DNA from: Actinomycetota bacterium
GTDB lineage: Bacteria > Actinomycetota > Actinomycetes > S36-B12
DNA length: 47,979 nt
Direction of reading: 5' to 3'
Assembly (NCBI GenBank): GCA_947449945.1
Contig: CANFTO010000004.1
Location: 1 to 47,979 of the forward strand
Shown: in pieces, positions 19,494 to 30,451 of the stretch
Layout of the letters: the number at the start of each line of letters is the position of its first letter
Position numbering within the stretch: position 1 is the first letter of the stretch
Translations under genes and position numbers: made by a program
Notes under the pieces: model-generated
The model's database searches: none
The model's input: only the letters and a program-made list of their open reading frames with translations
Told to the model about the DNA's origin: nothing

Positions 19494-20722
19494 ACGCTCT
19501 TAAACACCAAGGCAACATCGTGGCCGCCGAAACCAAATGAGTTATTAAGCGCGGCAATATCGCCTGCGGGTAACTGCACGGGGCCATCTTTGGTGACCTG
19601 AAGTTCAATAGCAGGATCGATGTTGAAGATGTTGATGCTTGGGGGAGCAAGGCGATCGCGCAGAGCAAGAATCGCAAAGATTGATTCAACTGCGCCGGCG
19701 CCACCAAGAAGGTGACCAGTCATCGATTTCGTTGCTGATACCCAAGCGTGGTCAGCCTGGCCACCAAGCCCCTTGCGAATTGCGACCGATTCAGCAAAGT
19801 CACCTTGTGGGGTTGAGGTTGCATGCGCATTCACGTGGATGATGTCGCTTGCTGACAATTCAGCATCTTCAATGGCCATCGTGATTGCACGGGCCGCTCC
19901 CGAACCTTCTGGATCAGGTTGAGCGATGTGGTGGCCATCTGAAGTCAGACCAGCGCCGCCGTAACGGCCGTAAATCTTTGCGCCACGTGCGCGGGCGTGT
20001 TCTTCTTCTTCGAGAATCAAGATGCCTGCGCCTTCGCCCATGACGAAACCATCGCGGTCCATGTCATAGGCGCGTGAGGCGGTGGCTGGATCGTCGTTGC
20101 GAGTGGACAGTGCACGCATTGCACCAAAGCCCGCCATCGTGACACCGTTGATGCACGCCTCGGTTCCGCCTGCAACGACAATGTCAGCGCGACCATCTTC
20201 AATCATTTTTGCTGCGTACGAGATTGCCTCAGCACCTGATGCGCAAGCGCTGACAGGGGTATGAACTCCTGCACGTGCGCCCACTTCAATACCGACCATG
20301 GCTGCAGGGCCGTTCGGCATGATCATCGTGACCATGTGTGGTGATACCCGAGCAGCGCCTTTATCGCGCAAAGTTTCATAGGCAGAGATCAATGAGTTGA
20401 TGCCACCGATTCCTGATGCAACAACTGTGCCCAAGCGAATCGGGTCAATGTCAGGGGCGCCTGCATCCGCCCAAGCTTCGCGTGCAGCGATAACCGCGCA
20501 CTGCTCTGAAGGATCCATGCGGCGAACTTCAACAGGCTTCAAGATTTCAGCTGGGTTTTCCCGCATGAGCGCGGCGATCTGTGCTGGTTGTTCAGGATCC
20601 CAGTCAGCTCCTAAGCGCACCCCACCTGGCGTGCCCGCCAGCGCTGCTGCCCACGTTGTTGGTGCATCGCCGCCCAAAGGGGTCGTCATGCCGATACCTG
20701 TCACCACAACACTACGAGTCAT
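19490..20722 (-). CDS. fabF: 3-oxoacyl-[acyl-carrier-protein] synthase II
   Basis: VVTGIGMTTPLG, active-site SACASGAEAI, NAHATSTPQGD, NNSFGFGGHDVALVF. Confidence 0.95.
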   Translation of the reverse strand: MTRSVVVTGIGMTTPLGGDAPTTWAAALAGTPGGVRLGADWDPEQPAQIAALMRENPAEILKPVEVRRMDPSEQCAVIAAREAWADAGAPDIDPIRLGTVVASGIGGINSLISAYETLRDKGAARVSPHMVTMIMPNGPAAMVGIEVGARAGVHTPVSACASGAEAISYAAKMIEDGRADIVVAGGTEACINGVTMAGFGAMRALSTRNDDPATASRAYDMDRDGFVMGEGAGILILEEEEHARARGAKIYGRYGGAGLTSDGHHIAQPDPEGSGAARAITMAIEDAELSASDIIHVNAHATSTPQGDFAESVAIRKGLGGQADHAWVSATKSMTGHLLGGAGAVESIFAILALRDRLAPPSINIFNIDPAIELQVTKDGPVQLPAGDIAALNNSFGFGGHDVALVFKSV

Positions 20723-20813
20723 TGCTCTTACTCCTGAATCACGTTGTTACACATTGGGATTGAAGGCCAGTGGGGCTGTTCCGCCAGGGGATACAACCCC
20801 ACTGCCATCAGAA

Positions 20814-21050
20814 TCAAACGTTGGCGCTGATGTAGGTAACTGCGTCGCCGACGGTCTTGAGATTCTTGACTTCGCTGTCAGGAATCTTCACGCCCCACTT
20901 ATCTTCGCAAGCCATCACAACTTCAACCATTGACAATGAGTCAACGTCAAGGTCGTCAACAAAGGACTTGTCCAACTGGACGTCTTCTGCTGGCACGCCT
21001 GCAACTTCGTTCACAATTCCAGCCAAGCCGGCCAGGATGTCCTCACTCAT
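20814..21050 (-). CDS. acpP: Acyl carrier protein
   Basis: DDLDVDSLSMVEVV phosphopantetheine site. Confidence 0.95.
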   Translation of the reverse strand: MSEDILAGLAGIVNEVAGVPAEDVQLDKSFVDDLDVDSLSMVEVVMACEDKWGVKIPDSEVKNLKTVGDAVTYISANV

Positions 21051-21095
21051 GACTTTCCTTTCGTATTTCTTTGTTTGTAATTTGGGTTGAAAAAT

Positions 21096-22100
21096 TTAGG
21101 GAAGGGCTATTACTTGTGCTGCATAGGCAAGACCTGCACCAAAACCAATGATCAGTGCAAGACCACCACTTGGAGCGTCACCTTCTTCGACCATCCGAGA
21201 TAACGCCAGGGGAATCGAAGCTGCAGATGTGTTGCCGGTCATCACAACATCGCGTGCAACCACGACGCTTTCCGGCATCTTCAAGGAACGTACAAGTGCA
21301 TCGGTGATGCGATTGTTCGCTTGATGTGGAATAAAGGCCGAAAGATCAGCTGAAGTGATGCCTGCTGCGGCGAGAGCTTCTTCTGCAACGCGAGCCATTT
21401 CAGTAACAGCCCAACGGAACACTGTTTGACCTTGCATGTACAGCATTGGCACATTATTGATCGGATCTTGGCGTTGTTCTAAAAACGATGGGGCAATACC
21501 AAGGGCTTCAATTTGAGTGCCATCTGATCCCCACGATGTTGGACCAATGCCTGGTGTGTCAGATGGGCCGATCACTACAGCGCCCGCACCGTCGCCAAAT
21601 AAGAAGGCAAGTGAGCGATCGGATGGATCAAACCAGTCTGTCAATTTTTCAGCGCCAATAACCATCGCATACTTGGCGTTGCCGCTGCGAATGATGTCGC
21701 TGGCCATACCGACGCCGTAGCAAAAACCTGCGCAGGCACTTGAAATGTCAGTTGCTGGAATTCCAGTAGCCCCTATACGCACAGCAATTTGTGTTGCGGC
21801 TGAAGGCGTGAGGTAGGGGTAGGTGCAACTTGCCACGAGTAAAAGACCGAGTTCGGTTGGATCGATACCAGCGCGCTCAAGTGCAACCTTGGCTGCGTTA
21901 ACCGCCATGTCGATCACGGTTTCATCCGGTGCTGCATAGCGGCGCTCGCGAATACCTGAGCGCTCTAGAATCCATTCATCTGTTGAATCAATGCGCGTGC
22001 AGATCTCAGCGTTATCAACAACGCGAGCTGGTCGGTACGCGCCAACCGAAATGATGCGGGTGTAAGCGTTCGGGGTCGGGGCCTTAATGGTTGCAGTCAT
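21096..22100 (-). CDS. fabH: 3-oxoacyl-[acyl-carrier-protein] synthase III
   Basis: DEWILERSGIRERRYA, SSACAGFCYG, FIPHQANNRI, GNTSAASIPLAL. Confidence 0.95.
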   Translation of the reverse strand: MTATIKAPTPNAYTRIISVGAYRPARVVDNAEICTRIDSTDEWILERSGIRERRYAAPDETVIDMAVNAAKVALERAGIDPTELGLLLVASCTYPYLTPSAATQIAVRIGATGIPATDISSACAGFCYGVGMASDIIRSGNAKYAMVIGAEKLTDWFDPSDRSLAFLFGDGAGAVVIGPSDTPGIGPTSWGSDGTQIEALGIAPSFLEQRQDPINNVPMLYMQGQTVFRWAVTEMARVAEEALAAAGITSADLSAFIPHQANNRITDALVRSLKMPESVVVARDVVMTGNTSAASIPLALSRMVEEGDAPSGGLALIIGFGAGLAYAAQVIALP

Positions 22101-22102
22101 TG

Positions 22103-23020
22103 CTAATCCTTCCCAACGTGCTCAGCGATCAATGCGCGAGCCGCATCGAGGTCTTCAGGGTTTTTGACAGCAACTGCTGCAACGCCAGGCATTGCGCGCT
22201 TTGCTAACCCAACGAGCGTGCCGCCAGGTGAGAGTTCCACTAGCCCAGTGACTCCCATGGAAACCATCATGTCCATGCACAAATCCCAGCGGACAGGATT
22301 GCTGACCTGAGCGACAAGGCGGCGTAGAGCTTCTGCGCCGCCATTAATGGAGTTGCCATCAGCATTTGAGAGCAGGACTGCAACAGGATCTGCAGTGCTC
22401 ATTGATGCTGCGTAAGTTTCAAGTGCAGCAACCGCAGGTGCCATGTGCGATGTATGGAAGGCCCCAGCGACAGGAAGAGGGCGAACACGGCCACCTTCTG
22501 GCGCATCGTTTGCGAAGGCATCAAGTTGTTCCAAGGTTCCAGCGACAACGATCTGGCCTGCGCCATTCATGTTTGCTGGAGTCAAGCCGTGTTCGACGGC
22601 TTTGGTGACCACCACACTGGCTTCGCCACCAAGCACTGCGCTCATGCCGGTCGCAACATTTGCTGCCGCTTGTGCCATGCCTGCGCCGCGCAGTTGTACG
22701 AAGCCCATGGCCTGGGCTGGTGTCAATACACCTGAAACAACAGCAGCGGTGATTTCACCAACGGAGTGCCCGGCAACGACATCAGCCGCAGGGGCATTCA
22801 ATGCATTCCAAGAGATAAGCCCGGCAGCAACGATGAGGGGTTGCGCAACGGCGGTATCGCGGATGGTGTCCGCGTCAGATGTGGTGCCATGGGCAACGAG
22901 ATCCAGACCGCTTGCGGCACTTAAAGCGTTGAGTTGATCGGCTACACCCGGTAATTCCAGCCAGGCGTGGAGCATTCCTGGGACTTGGGCACCTTGACCG
23001 GGAGCAACAATTGCGAGCAC
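22103..23020 (-). CDS. fabD: Malonyl CoA-acyl carrier protein transacylase
   Basis: APGQGAQVPGM, VAGHSVGEITAAVVSG, GAFHTSHMAPA; GTG start. Confidence 0.94.
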   Translation of the reverse strand: MLAIVAPGQGAQVPGMLHAWLELPGVADQLNALSAASGLDLVAHGTTSDADTIRDTAVAQPLIVAAGLISWNALNAPAADVVAGHSVGEITAAVVSGVLTPAQAMGFVQLRGAGMAQAAANVATGMSAVLGGEASVVVTKAVEHGLTPANMNGAGQIVVAGTLEQLDAFANDAPEGGRVRPLPVAGAFHTSHMAPAVAALETYAASMSTADPVAVLLSNADGNSINGGAEALRRLVAQVSNPVRWDLCMDMMVSMGVTGLVELSPGGTLVGLAKRAMPGVAAVAVKNPEDLDAARALIAEHVGKD

Positions 23021-23160
23021 GGATTAAGCCTCGCGGATGGGGCGGTACAAACGCGCTGTTGCTGCCGCCAATGTCATGTCCTGAAATTTAGAGGATTCCT
23101 ACAATAAAAAGCGACTTTGACCCGGGGAAAGCGGTTGAAATTGCCTAAATCCTGCTGAAA

Positions 23161-24309
23161 TCAACTATTCGACTGCTGAATCCGACCAAAGGTCAGCCCT
23201 AAACGCAGGGCGAATGCATCGCGAGGATCCAGGGGTGAGTAGCCGGTAATTTCAGTGATTTGGCGCAATCGGTAGCGAACGGTGTTGGCATGGATGAACA
23301 AGGCTCGTGCCGTGGCTTCTAATGACGGGCTGATTTCAAGGAATGTCGAAGCGGTTTCCAACAGGGTCGGTTCGGCAGCCAGCGGTGCAAACACACTGGA
23401 AATCAGCTCGGCTTGAGCGTCGAGATCGCCAGCGAGAGCGCGCTCGGGAAGAAGATCAGTGGTCATGACAGGCCGAGGGGCTCCTGGCCAAGAAGCCGCA
23501 ACCGTGAGTGCTCGCATCGTGGTGCGGGCTGCATCGGGAACTTCATCAAGATTGCGCAAAGGTTCACTGGCGATGACAGGGCCAGGTCCAAAGTGCACGG
23601 TAAGTAATCGTGCGATACGTGCTTGATCTTGCACCCGCCCAAGGATTGCCAACATCACGTTGCCATGGATGCCGGTGATCAAATCAACGCCGTGGTTTGC
23701 CGCTGCGCGGCGTAGCACTTCGAGGGCAAGTTCTGGTTCACCAACGGGAGGTGAGCCGGCAAGCAACATCACGCTTCCTTGACCCGACCATCCCAATGCG
23801 CTCACGCGGGCCAGCACCGTGCTGTCGAGATCACCGCGAACGAAAGCATCAACCACCAACGCTTCAACGCGCGCATCCCAAGCTCCTCGAGCTTCAGCGG
23901 CGCGTGCATACACGCCAGCGGCAGAAAACGCGATCTCACGGGAGTAACGCAACACTGCTTCGCGAAGCGGAATGCGCGTTTGCGGGTCATCAATGGCTTC
24001 GATAGTTTCTTCAACAACATTAATGATCGTGCGCATGAGCGCAACTGTTTGTTCAAGTGAAACGACGCGCGCCAATTCGCGAGGAGCCGCCGAGAACACA
24101 CTCGCAGTAATTTCTTCTACTCGATCGGGATGCGAATACCACTCAACAAAGGCTGTAATGCCCGCTTGAGCAACCATGCCTACCCAAGAGCGTTCCCGGG
24201 CGCCAAGCTCGCGGTACCAAGGGAATTCCGCTTCCATGCGCAACGTTGCTGCGGTGGTGAGTTCTCCGGTTGCTTGGGTAATGCTTGCCGGAAGTGGCTG
24301 ATCGATCAC
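23161..24309 (-). CDS. fasR: PucR/CdaR-type transcriptional regulator, FasR of the FAS operon
   Basis: C-terminal HTH ALFIHANTVRYRLRQITEITGYSPLDPRDAFALRLGL; immediately upstream of fabD as in Streptomyces. Confidence 0.8.
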   Translation of the reverse strand: MIDQPLPASITQATGELTTAATLRMEAEFPWYRELGARERSWVGMVAQAGITAFVEWYSHPDRVEEITASVFSAAPRELARVVSLEQTVALMRTIINVVEETIEAIDDPQTRIPLREAVLRYSREIAFSAAGVYARAAEARGAWDARVEALVVDAFVRGDLDSTVLARVSALGWSGQGSVMLLAGSPPVGEPELALEVLRRAAANHGVDLITGIHGNVMLAILGRVQDQARIARLLTVHFGPGPVIASEPLRNLDEVPDAARTTMRALTVAASWPGAPRPVMTTDLLPERALAGDLDAQAELISSVFAPLAAEPTLLETASTFLEISPSLEATARALFIHANTVRYRLRQITEITGYSPLDPRDAFALRLGLTFGRIQQSNS

Positions 24310-24313
24310 GCGA

Positions 24314-25447
24314 TTAGACGTTGACGCCGATTATCGAGCCCACAGCGAAAGTCACAATTGCTGCTCCGGCACCCCAGGCAAACTGACGCAAGGCAGAGAA
24401 GACCACGCCCCGACCTGAGATACGCCCAACAACGCCGCCGACTGCGAGAAGAGCAACGGTCGATATCGCGATGGTGAGGTAAAGGGCGAAGGAACCACTG
24501 AAGAAGAGATACGGGATCACAGCAACTGAAGCACCAATGGCAAAAGCGATGAAACTTGAGACGGCCACCTTAAGTGGTGCGCCAAGTTCATCTGGGTTGA
24601 GTCCGAGTTCTTCGCGAGCAAGGGTGTCGAGGGCTTTCTTTGGATCTTGCATGATGTGTGCAGCAGTGGCTGCCGCGACATCACGAGGGACGCCTTTGGC
24701 TCGGTAGATGAGTTCGAGTTCCTTTTGTTCTTCTTCAGGTTTGGTAGCGAGTTCTTCTGCTTCTTTTTGAATTTCGCGATTGAACAAGTCTCGCTGACTC
24801 GCAACGCTGACATATTCACCCGCGGCCATGGAGAAGGCTCCAGCGAGCAGACCTGCAAGGCCAGCAAACAAAATGGTTTTGCCATTGGGGTTTGCTCCAG
24901 CAAAGCCCATCACCAATGCGGTGTTAGAAACTAAGCCGTCGCTCACACCGAACACAATTGCGCGGGCCTTACCCGAACTATCGGTGCTGTGCCAAGCCTC
25001 CATGTGATCAGGGCCAGGCGCCTTCATTGCTCCACGGATTGGCAGCACATTGCCATCATCTTCACGCATGCGACGAAAAGCTTCAGCGTGTGAAGCTTCA
25101 TCGTCGACCATTGAGTCTGGCGCTTCTGGCTCATTGTCGTAGAGCGAATTGGCAGCAGTTTCAACTGCTTCTAAATGCTCCAGCACATCATCAACGTTCA
25201 TGGTTTTAGCTTGATGAACCAATGCCGCATCGTCTTCGTGTAAATCTTCTGGCGCCTGAGGTACTTCAATTCCAGCTTCAGTGAGCTTGGCAATCCAATG
25301 CCGTGCATGTCGCTCCTCGATATCAGCCAATTCCAGCAATGCCTCGCGGCGATCACCGTTCATGGTGGTAGCTAGCGACCGATAGAGCAGCGCGGCTTTG
25401 CGTTCCTCATCGAGGTAACGCAGGAACCGCTTTGGATCATTAGGCAT
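24314..25447 (-). CDS. Erythrin-vacuolar iron transport (ferritin-like + VIT1/CCC1) family protein
   Basis: N-terminal diiron-like LDEERKAALLYRSLA...EIEERHARHW; VIT1 region AIVFGVSDGLVSNTALVMGFAGA, GAFSMAAGEYVSVASQ. Confidence 0.88.
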   Translation of the reverse strand: MPNDPKRFLRYLDEERKAALLYRSLATTMNGDRREALLELADIEERHARHWIAKLTEAGIEVPQAPEDLHEDDAALVHQAKTMNVDDVLEHLEAVETAANSLYDNEPEAPDSMVDDEASHAEAFRRMREDDGNVLPIRGAMKAPGPDHMEAWHSTDSSGKARAIVFGVSDGLVSNTALVMGFAGANPNGKTILFAGLAGLLAGAFSMAAGEYVSVASQRDLFNREIQKEAEELATKPEEEQKELELIYRAKGVPRDVAAATAAHIMQDPKKALDTLAREELGLNPDELGAPLKVAVSSFIAFAIGASVAVIPYLFFSGSFALYLTIAISTVALLAVGGVVGRISGRGVVFSALRQFAWGAGAAIVTFAVGSIIGVNV

Positions 25448-25448
25448 C

Positions 25449-28175
25449 TCAGCCAGAACCTTCCGTATTACCTGCTGATGCAGCAGATGGGTCATGAAGT
25501 TGGTAGCGCTTGATCGCTTCAGCAATCTTTGCGTGTTCGAGCTGGTTTTGCTTGCTGAGCATGGTCAATGACTGAACCACAATCGACTCTGCGTCAACTA
25601 AGAAGTGGCGACGAAGTGCTCCACGGGTATCGGACATGCCTGCACCATCAGTACCCAGAGAAACAAATGGCTGATCGACCCACTCGCGAACTTGATCTTG
25701 CACCGCACGCATCCAGTCAGAGACGGCAATGACCGGACCAGGGCGGCCAGCGAGACGTTGATTGATGTATGCAACGCGCTGCTCAGCATCAGGATTCAAG
25801 AAGTTGAAGCGATCTACTTCCAAACCATCGCGACGTAATTCATTCCATGAGGTCACTGACCAAACATCAGCATGCACGCCCCACTCCTCGCGCAGGATGG
25901 TTTGCGCGCGCAGTGCCCATGGCACTGAGACACCACTAGCCAACAACTGGACCTTTGGTCCGTCGCCATTGGATTCACTGATCAAGTGCATGCCACGCAA
26001 GATGCCGTCAACATCAACGTTGTCTGGCTCTGCTGGCTGCTGATATGGCTCGTTATACACAGTGAGGTAGTAGTAGATGTTTTCTGGATCTTCGCCATAC
26101 ATGCGACGCATGCCATCTTTAAAGATGTGCGCGATTTCGTATGAGTACGCAGGGTCGTACGCGACCACGCCTGGGTTTGTGCTTGCAAGCAAGAGGGAGT
26201 GACCATCTTGATGCTGTAAACCTTCGCCATTGAGCGTTGTACGACCAGCAGTTGCACCGAGTACGAATCCACGAGCCATCTGGTCCATGGCTGCCCAGAA
26301 CGCATCACCTGTGCGCTGGAAACCAAACATGGAGTAAAAGATGTAAATCGGAATCATCGGTTGACCATGCGTGGCATATGACGTACCAACTGCGGTAAAC
26401 GATGCAGTTGAGCCTGCTTCGTTAATACCTTCATGCAGAATCTGGCCGGTTTCTGATTCCTTGTACGAGAGCACAAGTTCACGGTCTACAGAAAGATATT
26501 GCTGACCGTGCGGTGAGTAAATCTTTGCGGTAGGGAACATTGCATCCATACCGAAGGTGCGTGCCTCGTCAGGAATGATCGGAACGATGCGATGTCCAAC
26601 GTTCGGATCTTTCATGATGTCTTTGAGCATGCGAACAAAGGCCATTGTGGTTGCAACTTCTTGATTACCTGAACCGCGCTTTGCCACCTCATAAGTCTTC
26701 GCCTCAGGAAGAATGAGTGCTTGAGCTGTAGTGCGACGTGAAGGAACACCGCCACCAAGTAGCTTGCGCGATGCCTGCATGTATTGCACGGCTTCATCAT
26801 CGACACCTGGGTGGAAATATGGAGGTGTATATGGATCCATTGCGCTGTCTGGAATTGGAATATCCATGCGATCGCGGAAACCGAGCAGATCTTCAAGGGT
26901 GAGCTTTTTCATCTGGTGCGTGGAGTTACGACCTTCGAAGTGTGAACCCAGGGTCCAGCCCTTGACCGTTTTAGCCAGGATGACTGTTGGTTGACCCTTG
27001 ACCTGCGTTGCTGCGTTGTAGGCCGCGTACATCTTGCGGTAATCGTGACCACCACGGCGAAGATTCCAGATGTCGTCGTCGGACCAGTCTTCAACAAGCT
27101 TTGCGGTTTGTGGATCGCGACCAAAGAAGTGTTCGCGCACGAAGGCGCCGTCTTCTGCCTTGAAGGTTTGGAAATCACCGTCAACGGTCTTGTTCATCAA
27201 GTTCACAAGAGCGCCTTCGCGGTCTTGGCTCAGGAGTTCATCCCACTTGCGACCCCATACAACCTTGATGACATTCCAGCCTGCGCCGCGGAAGAGTGAT
27301 TCAAGTTCCTGAATGATCTTTCCGTTGCCGCGCACGGGTCCATCAAGACGCTGCAAGTTGCAGTTCACAACGAATACCAGGTTGTCGAGCTCCTCGCGAG
27401 CGGCCAAGGTCAAGGCGCCTACGGCATCGACCTCATCCATTTCTCCGTCGCCTAAGAAGGCCCACACTTTTTGATCGCTGGTGTCTTTGATACCGCGATG
27501 ACCGAGGTACTTGTTAAAGCGGGCTTGGTAAATCGCGTTCAGGGGTCCAATACCCATGGACACCGTTGGGAATTGCCAGAAATGTGGCAACAACCGTGGA
27601 TGAGGATATGACGGTAAGCCGATGCCAGACGTTTCTTGACGGAAGCCATCAAGTTGAGCTTCTGTCAGGCGCCCTTCGAGAAAGGCACGGGCATAAATGC
27701 CAGGGGAGGCGTGGCCCTGGAAGAAAATTTGATCGCCGCCGCCAGCATGATCTTGACCACGGAAGAAATGGTTAAAGCCAACTTCATACAGCGTTGCGCT
27801 GGATGCATAACTAGAAATGTGGCCGCCGACGCCAATGCCGGGACGCTGTGCGCGATGCACCATGATCGCTGCGTTCCAGCGAATGATTTGACGAATGCGA
27901 TGTTCAATAGCTTCATCACCGGGGAACTCAGGCTCACGCTCGGGAGCAATCGTGTTGATGTAGTCGGTGCTACGAAGGCTTGGAACACCAACATTGTGTT
28001 CAGCTGCACGACGCAGGAGCGACAACATGATGTATCGAGCGCGGTTATTGCCGCTACTTGCCACCATGTCGTCGAACGAGTCAATCCATTCGTTCGTTTC
28101 GTCTGGATCGGCATCGACATATTGAGTCGGCATGCCGCCAGCCAACAGGGCTTCGCGGTCACTTGCGGGCGTCAT
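25449..28175 (-). CDS. aceE: Pyruvate dehydrogenase E1 component (homodimeric type)
   Basis: [63 protein letters not shown]; start [13 protein letters not shown] at 28175. Confidence 0.96.
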   Translation of the reverse strand: MTPASDREALLAGGMPTQYVDADPDETNEWIDSFDDMVASSGNNRARYIMLSLLRRAAEHNVGVPSLRSTDYINTIAPEREPEFPGDEAIEHRIRQIIRWNAAIMVHRAQRPGIGVGGHISSYASSATLYEVGFNHFFRGQDHAGGGDQIFFQGHASPGIYARAFLEGRLTEAQLDGFRQETSGIGLPSYPHPRLLPHFWQFPTVSMGIGPLNAIYQARFNKYLGHRGIKDTSDQKVWAFLGDGEMDEVDAVGALTLAAREELDNLVFVVNCNLQRLDGPVRGNGKIIQELESLFRGAGWNVIKVVWGRKWDELLSQDREGALVNLMNKTVDGDFQTFKAEDGAFVREHFFGRDPQTAKLVEDWSDDDIWNLRRGGHDYRKMYAAYNAATQVKGQPTVILAKTVKGWTLGSHFEGRNSTHQMKKLTLEDLLGFRDRMDIPIPDSAMDPYTPPYFHPGVDDEAVQYMQASRKLLGGGVPSRRTTAQALILPEAKTYEVAKRGSGNQEVATTMAFVRMLKDIMKDPNVGHRIVPIIPDEARTFGMDAMFPTAKIYSPHGQQYLSVDRELVLSYKESETGQILHEGINEAGSTASFTAVGTSYATHGQPMIPIYIFYSMFGFQRTGDAFWAAMDQMARGFVLGATAGRTTLNGEGLQHQDGHSLLLASTNPGVVAYDPAYSYEIAHIFKDGMRRMYGEDPENIYYYLTVYNEPYQQPAEPDNVDVDGILRGMHLISESNGDGPKVQLLASGVSVPWALRAQTILREEWGVHADVWSVTSWNELRRDGLEVDRFNFLNPDAEQRVAYINQRLAGRPGPVIAVSDWMRAVQDQVREWVDQPFVSLGTDGAGMSDTRGALRRHFLVDAESIVVQSLTMLSKQNQLEHAKIAEAIKRYQLHDPSAASAGNTEGSG

Positions 28176-28383
28176 TGGTTGGACCCTTCGCTTGGTCGAC
28201 TTCCGGGATCGCCGGGGTGTCGAGTGACGGTGTGTGTACCGGGTCACATCTTTGCGTACTGGGGGTGCGGTAACCAAAGTTGGGTGACTTTCTGGGGCTC
28301 TACGGCGGTGCCGCTTGCCATTCGGCCTCAGGTCCGGTGGACTAGCGCTGCAGCAGCGGACTCGGAGTCCGCTGACAGAGCGA

Positions 28384-28821
28384 ATGGAGAACGCGTTGGC
28401 CGCCGCAGCGGATCGGGATGAGGCACGCACGCGTGCAGCTCGTCTGGGAATTGAAGCGGGTATGACCGTGCAGGAGATTGGCTACGACGTTGATATCGAC
28501 GAAGCCCTGCGCGAAGGTATCGAGGCCACCATTGGCGAAGAAATCGTTGACGAGGATTTCGACGATGTTGTCGATGTCGTGCTCATGTGGTGGCGCGATG
28601 AAGACGGCGATCTCGTTGACGGACTCATGGATGCCATTCATCCGCTCGCTGATCACGGTGTGGTCTGGTTAATGACACCAAAACCAGGTCGCGATGGCCA
28701 TATTGAGCCTGAAGACATTGCAGATGCTGCGCCAACCGCAGGCTTGCAGCAGACCAGCACCATTAGTGCGGGGTCAAACTGGCAAGGCACGCGTCTTGTT
28801 GCTCCCCGCGCGAAGCGGTAA
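28384..28821 (+). CDS. DUF3052 family protein
   Basis: [34 protein letters not shown]... [22 protein letters not shown]; divergent from aceE as commonly seen in Actinobacteria. Confidence 0.85.
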   Translation: MENALAAAADRDEARTRAARLGIEAGMTVQEIGYDVDIDEALREGIEATIGEEIVDEDFDDVVDVVLMWWRDEDGDLVDGLMDAIHPLADHGVVWLMTPKPGRDGHIEPEDIADAAPTAGLQQTSTISAGSNWQGTRLVAPRAKR

Positions 28822-28828
28822 CGCAAGC

Positions 28829-29332
28829 ATGGGCGAAGGTCCGGCTCACGATGTCCCAGTTCACAGTGTTGGTGTTGGTGTAGGCCAAATCGCTCCTGAC
28901 TTCACCTTGGCCGCCGCTGATGGCAGCAAATTCACATTGAGTGAGCGGTGCACGAACGGGCCAGTGGTGCTGGTGTTCTTTCCTTTTGCATTCACCGGCG
29001 TATGTCGATCAGAACTCGCAGTACTCAGTGCAATGACACAAGAGTTCACGGACCTCAACGCCCAAGTAGTCGCCATCTCATGTGACAGTGCGTATTCACT
29101 CCAGGCGTTTGCGGAAAAAGACTCACTCACAATCCCGCTGCTCAGTGATTTTTGGCCGCATGGTCACGTAGCCACCCAATACGACGTGTTCTTAGAAGAC
29201 AAAGGCTTTGCCACCAGAGGCACGTATGTAATCGATAGCGATTGCATTGTTCGCTGGTCGGTGATCAATGGGCCGGGATTTGAACGTGATGCAGGTCAAT
29301 ACCTTGCGGCAGTTGAACTACTTCACGATTAA
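28829..29332 (+). CDS. AhpE-like peroxiredoxin
   Basis: FFPFAFTGVCRSELAVLS active site, thioredoxin fold; start ATG 28829. Confidence 0.88.
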   Translation: MGEGPAHDVPVHSVGVGVGQIAPDFTLAAADGSKFTLSERCTNGPVVLVFFPFAFTGVCRSELAVLSAMTQEFTDLNAQVVAISCDSAYSLQAFAEKDSLTIPLLSDFWPHGHVATQYDVFLEDKGFATRGTYVIDSDCIVRWSVINGPGFERDAGQYLAAVELLHD

Positions 29333-29736
29333 TACGATTGAGGAACAAGCGAAGTAACGTCTTCGCCCTTCATCATTTTTCCAGAAAGAGCTACATCGAA
29401 GTAGTCATGCCAGCGTCGGATTTTTCCGTCTTCCAATACGAAGGTTCCCATCACAGGAACGCCTTGAACACCAGTTGGCGTGCTAATCATGTCGAGGCGC
29501 TCAGTCAAGACCGTGTTGCCATCTGCAGCAATGTTCTTCATGACGTATTCATAGGCGTCCGGAAACATGCCAAATTGGTAGGTCAAATTTGCAAGAATTG
29601 CGTCCACCCCAATTGAGGCCGGCATTCCGCAGTTTTGGTAAATGGCGTTATCAGCAAAAAACGGACGCAACGCTTCCGGGTCACGCTTCACCATGAGATC
29701 GCAAAACTCCTGGACGATATTGACGGGTTGTGACAT
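29329..29736 (-). CDS. Limonene-1,2-epoxide hydrolase / SnoaL-like (NTF2 superfamily) protein
   Basis: NTF2-like layout VQEFCDLMVKRDPEALRPFFADNAIYQN...LEDGKIRRWHDYFD. Confidence 0.8.
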   Translation of the reverse strand: MSQPVNIVQEFCDLMVKRDPEALRPFFADNAIYQNCGMPASIGVDAILANLTYQFGMFPDAYEYVMKNIAADGNTVLTERLDMISTPTGVQGVPVMGTFVLEDGKIRRWHDYFDVALSGKMMKGEDVTSLVPQSY

Positions 29737-29788
29737 GAGAACTCCATTTCGTGAGCGGGCGCACCGAAACATACATAATGCATGTTCG

Positions 29789-29805
29789 ACATACTGGCTG
29801 TATGT
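29789..29805. promoter_or_regulatory. Candidate TetR-family operator
   Basis: ACATAC-TGGCT-GTATGT inverted repeat in the SnoaL-like/TetR divergent intergenic region. Confidence 0.5.
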
Positions 29806-29821
29806 GACCATACTTGTTGGT

Positions 29822-30451
29822 GTGCCCAGCAGTCAAGGAAAAAATGAGACGAGCGAAGTGACCAGGTCAGCGCAGGTGGCTGCGAATGCGACAGCCACTC
29901 GTGAATCTCTCATTCTGACTGCGCGTCGCCTATTTACTGAGCAGGGGTTTTTCAACACTGGAACAGAGCAAATTGTTCGCGAAGCAGGCGTCACCAGAGG
30001 TGCCCTGTACCACCATTTCGGCAATAAGAAGTTGTTGTTCTTAGCGGTCTTTCATGCCGTCCAGCAGGCGATGGGTGCGAGTTCGGCTTCGGCGAGTCCT
30101 CACTTCAACGCACAACAGCGATTGGAGAGCGGTCTGATCGGATTCATTGATTCATCGACTAAGCCGGAAATTCAACGCATTATCTTGGTTGATGGACCTG
30201 CAGTACTTGGATGGCAAACCTGGCAAGAGCTTGAAGAGGGCTACGGATTGGGTGCCATTCAGCGGTTGCTTGAAGCTGCGATAGCCGAGAAGTCATTGCC
30301 AGCTCAACCTGTTGAGTTGCTCGCGCACCTCTTGCTCGCATCAGTTGACAAGGCCGCTCTGTACGTAGCCAATGCACAGGACCCGATTCAAGCGCGAGAA
30401 CTCGCCGTGTCGGCAATGCGTTCATTAATTGAGGGAATGTTTCGCAAGTAA
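29822..30451 (+). CDS. TetR family transcriptional regulator
   Basis: HTH ARRLFTEQGFFNTGTEQIVREAGVTRGALYHHFGNKKLLF; start codon uncertain (GTG 29822 suggested). Confidence 0.88.
   Translation: MPSSQGKNETSEVTRSAQVAANATATRESLILTARRLFTEQGFFNTGTEQIVREAGVTRGALYHHFGNKKLLFLAVFHAVQQAMGASSASASPHFNAQQRLESGLIGFIDSSTKPEIQRIILVDGPAVLGWQTWQELEEGYGLGAIQRLLEAAIAEKSLPAQPVELLAHLLLASVDKAALYVANAQDPIQARELAVSAMRSLIEGMFRK

Noticed and set aside
20397-20933. 178-aa plus-strand ORF over fabF/acpP
   Set aside because: Antisense shadow of fabF and acpP, no domain signal.
27636-28421. 261-aa plus-strand ORF
   Set aside because: Antisense shadow of aceE; no recognisable domain, and aceE coding on the opposite strand is unambiguous.
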